DNA of 64,000 nt. Origin: Mesorhizobium sp. AR02 (GTDB lineage: Bacteria > Pseudomonadota > Alphaproteobacteria > Rhizobiales > Rhizobiaceae). Shown here in pieces: positions 58,833-64,000 of this stretch; position 1 is the stretch's first letter; the number at the start of each line of letters is the position of its first letter. Where the stretch lies: positions 5,414,001 to 5,478,000 of the forward strand of contig NZ_CP080531.1 of the NCBI RefSeq assembly GCF_024746835.1, read 5' to 3'. The notes beneath the pieces were generated by a model. That model saw only the letters and a list, made by a program, of their open reading frames with translations. It was not told where the DNA came from and ran no database searches. The position numbers were made by a program, and so were the translations under genes.

Positions 58833-60224
58833 CTACCACATCATCCGGCCCAGCCTGACGGTGGCCGCCATCAACTCTTCGTCCGAAAACCCTGAAAAAC
58901 CCAGCACCAGCCCGTGGCGTAGCGGGCCGTCGATGAACATCGAAGACAAAGCGCGGGCGCCGACGCCCGCTGCTTTCGCGGCTTCGACGATCGCGGTGTC
59001 CGGCCTCGATCCCTTCACCATCGCCATCAGATGCAGCCCCTGTTCGGGAACGGTCACGTCGAGCATATCGCCGCAATGCGCCTCGAGCCCGGCGACCAGC
59101 ACGTCGCGCGCGGCTTGCACGCGGCGGCGCACGCGCCTGAGATGGGCGGCGAAATGGCCTTCGTTCAAGAGATCGGTCAGCGCGCCTTCGGCCAGTGTCG
59201 AGGGGTAGCGGTCGGAGCGTGCCCGGACCGCCATGACGGCATCGAGCAGCGGCTCCGGCACCACGACATAGCCGATGCGCAGGCCGGGGAAGAGCACCTT
59301 TGAGAACGTGCCGAGATAGGCGACGCGGTTCGCGCCATCCATGCCTTGCAGCGAGGTCAGCGGCGGGCCGGCATAGCGGAACTCGCTGTCGTAATCGTCC
59401 TCGATGATCCAGGCATCGTTGCGCCGCGCCCAGTCGAGCAGGGCGAGGCGGCGGCGCATCGTCATCGTCACGCCGAGCGGATATTGATGCGAGGGCGTGA
59501 CATAGGCCGCGCGTGCCTTTGGGCACAGGCTTTCGCCGATCTCGGGATCGAGCCCTTCGGCGTCGACCGGCACGCCAACCACCCTGGCGCCACTACCGGC
59601 CAGCGCTGCATGCGCCATGGGATAGCAGGGGTTTTCGATCCAGACAGCATCACCGGGGCGAAGAGCCGTTCGCACCAGGAGGTCGAGCCCTTGCTGTGTC
59701 CCCGAGGTCAGCACGATCTGGCCGGCGTCGCAGCGCACGCCGCGCGCGGTTCGCAGATACGTGGCAATCGCGGTGCGCAGCGGCAGGCCGCCGCGCGGAT
59801 CGCCATAGCGGAAATGCTCCGGCCCGGGGCGGGCGAGGTGGCGCGACAGCAGGATGCGGAACAGGTTGAGCGTGCGCGGGTCGGACACCGCCACGCCGAG
59901 GCCGCAAGGCAGCGACGTGGCGGCATCGATCTCCGGCGGGCGCGGCTTGATCAGCGTCACCTGCAGATGCGGCACGTCGGGCGCGACGAAGGTGCCTGCG
60001 CCGACCTTGGCCACGGCAAAACCTTCCGAGATGAGCATTTCGAAACAGGCGACCGCCGCCGAGCGCGACAGGCCGAAACGCCCTGCAAGGTCGCGGGTGG
60101 TCGGCAATTTGGCGCCGGCGGGCAGCGCGCCGGTCTCGATCAGCCGCCTGAGCGCCGCATAGAGCTCGCGGCTGCGCGGGCCGTCGCCCGGCAGAACCGG
60201 GATCAGCGCCGACCAATCCGGCAT
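58833..60224 (-). CDS. MocR/PdxR-type GntR regulator with aminotransferase domain
   Basis: A 463-residue protein. An N-terminal GntR winged helix (LPTTRDLAGRFGLSRSAAVACFEMLISEGF, about residues 40-70) is fused to a class I aminotransferase domain. The PLP lysine lies in GTFSKVLFPGLRIGY. PdxR-like members control pyridoxal phosphate synthesis or transport; others control amino acid genes. It is divergent from a pyridoxamine phosphate oxidase-like gene, and repeats of ATTGGTC lie between. The ATG at 60224 starts the winged helix. Confidence 0.9.
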   Translation of the reverse strand: MPDWSALIPVLPGDGPRSRELYAALRRLIETGALPAGAKLPTTRDLAGRFGLSRSAAVACFEMLISEGFAVAKVGAGTFVAPDVPHLQVTLIKPRPPEIDAATSLPCGLGVAVSDPRTLNLFRILLSRHLARPGPEHFRYGDPRGGLPLRTAIATYLRTARGVRCDAGQIVLTSGTQQGLDLLVRTALRPGDAVWIENPCYPMAHAALAGSGARVVGVPVDAEGLDPEIGESLCPKARAAYVTPSHQYPLGVTMTMRRRLALLDWARRNDAWIIEDDYDSEFRYAGPPLTSLQGMDGANRVAYLGTFSKVLFPGLRIGYVVVPEPLLDAVMAVRARSDRYPSTLAEGALTDLLNEGHFAAHLRRVRRRVQAARDVLVAGLEAHCGDMLDVTVPEQGLHLMAMVKGSRPDTAIVEAAKAAGVGARALSSMFIDGPLRHGLVLGFSGFSDEELMAATVRLGRMMW

Positions 60225-60270
60225 ATTGGTCTGATTTTTATCCACTGGATTGGTCCTTTTCTCGACCAAT
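60225..60270. promoter_or_regulatory. MocR-type operator: repeats of ATTGGTC
   Basis: ATTGGTC at 60225-60231 and 60249-60255 are direct repeats; GACCAAT at 60264-60270 is an inverted copy. Mixed direct and inverted half-sites in a divergent gap are typical of MocR/PdxR regulators. Confidence 0.75.
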
Positions 60271-60304
60271 ATCACAGGGCATCGTTGGCAGGCCAGAGAC
60301 AAGG

Positions 60305-61033
60305 ATGCAAGCCGTGAACGACGTCGCCGCCAGCTTTCCGACCACCAGCCGCAACCGGGTGAAGCGCCTGCATGAGCGCGGCAGCTACGACCATGCGGCG
60401 GTGTTCGCGGTGCTGGATGCCGGGCTGCTGTGCCACGTCGCCTACACGTTCGACGGCCATCCCTATTGCACGCCGACCATCCATTGGCGCGAGGGCGAGA
60501 TGCTTTACTGGCACGGCTCGTCGGCCAGCCGCATGCTGCGCCAACTGCGCGGCGGCACGCCGGCCTGTCTCACCGTGTCGCATCTCGACGGGCTGGTGCT
60601 GGCGCGCACCGGCTTCAACCATTCTGCCAACTACCGCTCGGCAATGTGCTTCGGCACCGCCCGGATCGTCGATGACCCGGAAGAGAAGCTGAAGGCGCTG
60701 GCCGGCGTCGTCGACCGCTTCTATCCCGGCCGCAGCGAGACCTTGCGGCCGATCTCGGCTCAGGAAGCCAAGGCGACAATGGTGATCGGCATGCGGATAG
60801 AGGAGGCATCGGCCAAGGTGCGCGCCAAGGGTGTCGCCGACGACGAGGAGGACTACGGCCACCCGGTCTGGGCGGGCGTCATCCCTGTGCGCGTGGTGAT
60901 CGGCGCGGCCGAGCCATGCCCGAGGCTGCTGCCTGGGATAGATCGGCCGCAGAACCTGGCTGGATATGCCGAGGGCGAGAGGCTGGACCGGGCGCTGACG
61001 CAGGCGCAGATGACTTATGAGGGCTCGATATAA
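60305..61033 (+). CDS. Pyridoxamine 5'-phosphate oxidase-like flavoprotein
   Basis: A 242-residue split-barrel protein. LLCHVAYTFDGHPYCTPTIHW and MLYWHGSSASRMLRQLRGG resemble the FMN-binding region of the PNPOx-like superfamily, in the group often found beside MocR regulators. A true vitamin B6 oxidase role is not certain, since the group also contains unrelated FMN or F420 proteins. Its start is 80 bases from the MocR start. Confidence 0.83.
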   Translation: MQAVNDVAASFPTTSRNRVKRLHERGSYDHAAVFAVLDAGLLCHVAYTFDGHPYCTPTIHWREGEMLYWHGSSASRMLRQLRGGTPACLTVSHLDGLVLARTGFNHSANYRSAMCFGTARIVDDPEEKLKALAGVVDRFYPGRSETLRPISAQEAKATMVIGMRIEEASAKVRAKGVADDEEDYGHPVWAGVIPVRVVIGAAEPCPRLLPGIDRPQNLAGYAEGERLDRALTQAQMTYEGSI

Positions 61034-61039
61034 CCTGCA

Positions 61040-61272
61040 AAGTTGGCGCCGCCCCTCATTGTCCTGCCCGTCCTCCGCAGCAGCTGCGCTGCAGCTGCGG
61101 AGGGTGGACCGGACATTTCTCCCCGTAAACGGGGCGAAAGGGGCTGGCCGCAACGCCGGCGCCTTCTTTGCGACGCCGGCGATTGGCGAAATCGGCGACA
61201 AGAGCGTCCTTCTACCCGTCACTATACGGGGAGAAGATGCCGGCAGGCAGATGAGGGGCAGCGCCCACCTTT
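61040..61272. repeat. Palindromic mosaic repeat, family D copy 3 (longest)
   Basis: Reads cgccgcccctcattgtcctg, then ctccgcagcagctgcgctgc, aggtggaccggacatttctc, cgtaaacggggcgaaagggg, cgattggcgaaatcggcgac and ggggagaagatgccggcagg, ending gatgaggggcagcgcc, an inverted form of the start. Its blocks match those near the IS and at 56.8 kb. It occupies most of the gap to the acetyltransferase. Confidence 0.82.
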
Positions 61273-61339
61273 GCCAATTCTTCGAGGCTCTGTCCCATAG
61301 AATATTGCCGTGATCGTCGCCTCGCGCTATCCCGGCGCC

Positions 61340-61792
61340 ATGGTCACCTTCCGCAAAGCGCAAGCCTCCGATCTTCCCGCCATCGTTGCCATGCTGGCCG
61401 ACGATCCGCTGGGCGCTGCCCGCGAGGATGCCTCGTTGCCGCTGGCGCAAGGCTATGTCGATGCCTTCAACGCCATCGACGCCGATCCGAACCAGTTGCT
61501 GGCGGTGGCCGTTGATGGCGGCGAGATGATCGGCACGTTGCAGATCACCTTCCTCGCCGGGCTGTCGCGCAAGGGCGCCTGGCGCGGGCAGATCGAGGCG
61601 GTTCGCGTTGCCGGCCATCGGCGCTCGGGCGGCATTGGCCGGCTGATGTTCGAATGGGCGATCTATCAATGCCGGGCGCGCGGCTGCAGTCTCGTCCAGC
61701 TCACCACCGACAAGGGGCGGGCGGACGCGCACCGCTTCTATGACAATCTCGGCTTCATCGGCAGCCATATTGGTTACAAGAAAGCACTGTAG
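61340..61792 (+). CDS. GNAT-family N-acetyltransferase
   Basis: About 150 residues. The fold is complete: VTFRKAQASDLPAIVAML at the start, the acetyl-CoA loop VAGHRRSGGIGRLMFEWAI (the Q/RxxGxG/A motif) and HRFYDNLGFIGSHIGYKKAL at the end. The start is uncertain: ATG at 61340 begins directly at the domain, while a GTG at 61310 adds 10 residues; neither has a ribosome site. The substrate is unknown. Confidence 0.83.
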   Translation: MVTFRKAQASDLPAIVAMLADDPLGAAREDASLPLAQGYVDAFNAIDADPNQLLAVAVDGGEMIGTLQITFLAGLSRKGAWRGQIEAVRVAGHRRSGGIGRLMFEWAIYQCRARGCSLVQLTTDKGRADAHRFYDNLGFIGSHIGYKKAL

Positions 61793-61865
61793 CGTTCCGC
61801 CCCTGCAGCGACTGGCGTATAGCGGAAGGCTTTCAGGCACTATTCAAATTGCCTGACAAAGCGGA

Positions 61866-61890
61866 TATAGGTCAGCCAGGTTGACCTATA
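61866..61890 (+). promoter_or_regulatory. Perfect 9-bp-arm palindrome upstream of the aminotransferase
   Basis: TATAGGTCA-gccaggt-TGACCTATA (arms 61866-61874 and 61882-61890) lies 26-50 bases before the start codon. It is a strong candidate regulator site; the regulator is not evident in the window. Confidence 0.7.
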
Positions 61891-61915
61891 TGAAAATCGT
61901 CGCGGGAGGCGTGAC

Positions 61916-63124
61916 TTGACCCTTATGAACCTCTTGGCTTCGCGTTCGTCGCGCATGAAAGCCTCCGAAATCCGCGAGCTCTTGAAGCTGCTCGACCAGC
62001 CGGACATCATCTCGTTCGCCGGTGGCATTCCCGATCCGGCACTGTTTCCGGCCGATGCGATCCGCGATGCCTATGCCGAGGTGCTGGGCGGCGCGGAGGC
62101 GGGGGCTGCGCTGCAGTACCAGGTCTCGGAAGGCTATCTGCCGCTGCGGCGCTGGCTCGCCGGGCAGATGGGCAAGCTCGGCGTTGCCTGCGACGAGGCC
62201 AACATCTTCATCACTTCCGGCTCGCAGCAGGCGCTGGATTATCTCGGCAAGCTGTTCCTGTCGCCCAATGACACCGCGCTGGTGACATGGCCGACCTACC
62301 TTGGCGCGCTGCAGGCGTTCAACGCCTATGAGCCGCGCTATGACCGGCTGCGGCCGGAAGGCGGCAACATGACGCCCGACGCCTACCGCGCGGCGGCCAC
62401 TGCCAATGGCGGCAAGGTCAAGTTCGCCTATCTGGTGCCCGACTTCGCCAACCCGACCGGCAACACGCTGGACCGCAAGCAGCGCGAAGCAGTTCTCGAC
62501 CTTGCCGGCGAACTCGACATCGCCGTCATCGAGGACGCCGCCTATCGGGCGCTGCGCTATGACGGCGATGGCGTGCCGCCGATCCTGGCGCTCGATTGCG
62601 CGCGCTCCGGCGGCATCGACAAGGCGCGCACGCTCTATTGCGGCTCGTTCTCGAAAATCCTGTCGCCGGGCATGCGCGTTGGCTGGGTGTGTGCGCCGCG
62701 CCACGTGGTGGAAAAACTGGTGCTGATGAAGCAGGCGTCCGACCTGCACAGCCCGTCAATCAACCAGCTGGTCATGCACCGCGTCGCCGAATCCGTGTTC
62801 GACGGCCAGGTCGACAAACTGATCGGCGCCTATCGCGAACGCCGCGACGGCCTGCTGGGCGCGCTCGAAGCCAACATGCCCGATGGTGTGACCTGGAGCC
62901 GTCCGGAAGGCGGCATGTTCGTCTGGGTGACGCTGCCGGAAGGCTCCGACGCCACCGAACTCCTGGCACGCTCGGTGAAGGAGGCGCGCGTCGCCTTCGT
63001 GCCCGGCAACGCTTTTTACGCCGACGGCACCGGGCGCAACACGCTGCGGCTGTCCTTTACACTGGCCGACCGCCGCGCTGTGACCGAGGGCATCCCACGG
63101 CTGGCGGCGCTGTTTAAGGGATAA
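61916..63124 (+). CDS. PLP-dependent aminotransferase (2-aminoadipate/LysN-like subgroup)
   Basis: A 402-residue fold-type I aminotransferase. It contains IISFAGGIPDPALFPADAI, VPDFANPTGNTLDRKQRE, and the PLP lysine in YCGSFSKILSPGMRVGWV. These are usual in the class of 2-aminoadipate and aromatic/branched aminotransferases related to MocR catalytic domains. The start is a TTG at 61916 after GCGGGAGG; an ATG at 61925 is the alternative. A perfect palindrome lies upstream. The substrate is not determined. Confidence 0.88.
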   Translation: MTLMNLLASRSSRMKASEIRELLKLLDQPDIISFAGGIPDPALFPADAIRDAYAEVLGGAEAGAALQYQVSEGYLPLRRWLAGQMGKLGVACDEANIFITSGSQQALDYLGKLFLSPNDTALVTWPTYLGALQAFNAYEPRYDRLRPEGGNMTPDAYRAAATANGGKVKFAYLVPDFANPTGNTLDRKQREAVLDLAGELDIAVIEDAAYRALRYDGDGVPPILALDCARSGGIDKARTLYCGSFSKILSPGMRVGWVCAPRHVVEKLVLMKQASDLHSPSINQLVMHRVAESVFDGQVDKLIGAYRERRDGLLGALEANMPDGVTWSRPEGGMFVWVTLPEGSDATELLARSVKEARVAFVPGNAFYADGTGRNTLRLSFTLADRRAVTEGIPRLAALFKG

Positions 63125-63142
63125 GTCCCGCCGCCCCAGGGG

Positions 63143-64000
63143 TCAGGGGCCGTTGTGCGTGCCCTTGATGGCGTCGCCTTCGAGCTTGGTGAAGGGCACG
63201 AAGGACAGCGTGCCGCCATTGTAGATGTCGGCGCGCGTGACCTGGAACGTCCCGTCCGCTTCTTGGTGCTTGGTGACCTTCAGCACATGCTGGGCGCCGG
63301 GCGGGCCGACCGGTATGACCATCATGCCGTTCGGTTTCAGCTGCTGCAGCAGCGGCGGCGGGATGTGGTCGATGCCGCAGGTGACGATGACCTTGTCGAA
63401 CGGCGCTTCTTCCTGCCAGCCATAATAGCCGTCGGCGTTGCGGGTGTGGATCGCCTTGTACTCGGAATAGCCCTCGGCAATCAGCGCGTCGTAGAGCGCG
63501 CGTGTCCTTGCCGCCAGCGGCTTGATGATCTCGATCGAGAACACCTTGTCGGTTAGGTTCGACAGATAGGCCGACTGGTAGCCCGAGCCGGTGCCGATCT
63601 CGAGCACCTTGTCGCCGGGCTTTATCTCCAGCGAATTCGTCATGCGCGCGACGCTGTGCGGGCCGGTGATCGTCACGCCATAACCGATATCGAGATAGTG
63701 CCATTCATAGGCGCGGCTCAGATTGGCCTTGGTGACGAACTCCTCGCGCGGCGTCATCAGATAGGCGCGCTTGTCGCGCTGGTCCCAGACATCCTTGTGG
63801 GCGAGTAGGGCCTGGAAGCGGTCCCAGCGCTGGCCGAGGAAGCCGGCATCCTCGCCCCGGTTCTTCTTCATCCAGTCGATGAAGCCGGCGCGGCTGTCCA
63901 TCACCGGCATGGCGTTGGGATCATAGGCTGTCGGCACATTGGCCATGGCGGGTCTGGCCAGCAGCGTGCCGGCGATGCCGAGCAGGACTTGCCGGCGGTC
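63143..64000 (-). CDS. Exported protein-L-isoaspartate O-methyltransferase (5' end outside the window)
   Basis: The frame is open to the right edge, so the start codon is missing. The methyltransferase core has the S-adenosylmethionine motif VLEIGTGSGYQSAYLSNL and the PCMT signatures GYGVTITGPHSVARM and APFDKVIVTCGIDHIPPPLLQQLKPNG. The codons at the edge read DRRQVLLGIAGTLLARPAMA, a twin-arginine signal peptide, so the enzyme is probably periplasmic, unlike ordinary cytoplasmic Pcm. It repairs isoaspartyl residues or methylates another carboxylate. It converges with the aminotransferase gene. Confidence 0.87.
   Translation of the reverse strand, partial: DRRQVLLGIAGTLLARPAMANVPTAYDPNAMPVMDSRAGFIDWMKKNRGEDAGFLGQRWDRFQALLAHKDVWDQRDKRAYLMTPREEFVTKANLSRAYEWHYLDIGYGVTITGPHSVARMTNSLEIKPGDKVLEIGTGSGYQSAYLSNLTDKVFSIEIIKPLAARTRALYDALIAEGYSEYKAIHTRNADGYYGWQEEAPFDKVIVTCGIDHIPPPLLQQLKPNGMMVIPVGPPGAQHVLKVTKHQEADGTFQVTRADIYNGGTLSFVPFTKLEGDAIKGTHNGP

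Noticed and set aside
60272..61840. 522-codon minus-strand frame
   Set aside because: It is antisense to the PNPOx-like and GNAT genes and passes through the family D repeat.
1..64000. tRNA, rRNA, riboswitch or CRISPR loci
   Set aside because: I looked for tRNA-like cloverleaf ends, rRNA segments, TPP/SAM-type riboswitch boxes near transport genes and spaced repeats, and found none that I could support by eye.

Overview
The window is high-GC bacterial DNA with dense, short-gapped genes on both strands. It carries many small regulator/enzyme pairs (LysR, HxlR, Lrp, MarR, TetR, MocR), solute-transport and amino-acid/aromatic catabolism genes, and an SOS box of the GAAC-N7-GAAC type ahead of dinB. 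Together with several families of palindromic intergenic repeats, this points to an alphaproteobacterium of the order Hyphomicrobiales (Rhizobiales), most likely Mesorhizobium-like. The genus is an inference. No rRNA, tRNA or CRISPR array was found. The last gene runs off the right edge, and a gene tail may enter from the left.

Layout. 0.4-4.5 kb: a Gfo/Idh/MocA oxidoreductase, an amidase, a LuxR regulator and a small membrane protein. 4.6-10.6 kb: an amino acid/polyamine permease, then a nucleoside hydrolase and NMT1/THI5-type ABC transporter operon that is decaying. The permease is frameshifted. The ATPase has lost its 5' end in a deletion that also removed the 5' end of a divergent LacI gene. 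10.6-18 kb: NUDIX hydrolase, sterol-desaturase-like enzyme, a 15-copy 8-bp tandem repeat, rsgA, a very small RiPP-precursor-like ORF, an excalibur-domain protein, LexA-controlled dinB, an IS4-family insertion sequence with 10-bp target duplication, and an HxlR/RibD-like pair. 18-27 kb: esterase, ECF-type sigma factor with a SnoaL-like tail, an alpha/beta hydrolase-LysR cassette, and an alkylation-repair cluster (ada, small ORF, ogt, 2OG-Fe(II) oxygenase).

27-38 kb: a secreted protein, a PAP2-like membrane enzyme, SnoaL/TetR genes, a TetR-operator-controlled membrane protein/DUF3313 lipoprotein pair, a LysR/M24 (DddP-like)/peptide-binding-protein locus, and a PAS-PAS-GGDEF-EAL protein. 38-48 kb: BKACE-family enzyme, a hydroxycinnamate module (CoA ligase, hydratase-lyase, MarR with two operators), a D-amino acid dehydrogenase-like/ornithine-cyclodeaminase-like pair with an Lrp regulator, an unusual SDR and an adenosine deaminase. 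48-64 kb: a second GGDEF-EAL protein, a di-haem peroxidase, an AcpA-type phosphatase/phospholipase, several small secreted proteins, a LuxR-TPR regulator, a MocR/PNPOx-like divergent pair, an aminotransferase behind a perfect palindrome, and an exported isoaspartyl methyltransferase.

The most unusual structural signals are two places where the 3' end of a minus-strand gene is duplicated on the far side of an inserted gene or gene pair: dinB around the excalibur gene, and the 2OG oxygenase around the hydrolase-LysR pair. Others are the short RiPP-like ORF, the deletion junction at about 9,894, and the mosaic palindromic repeats, one of which was split by the IS.
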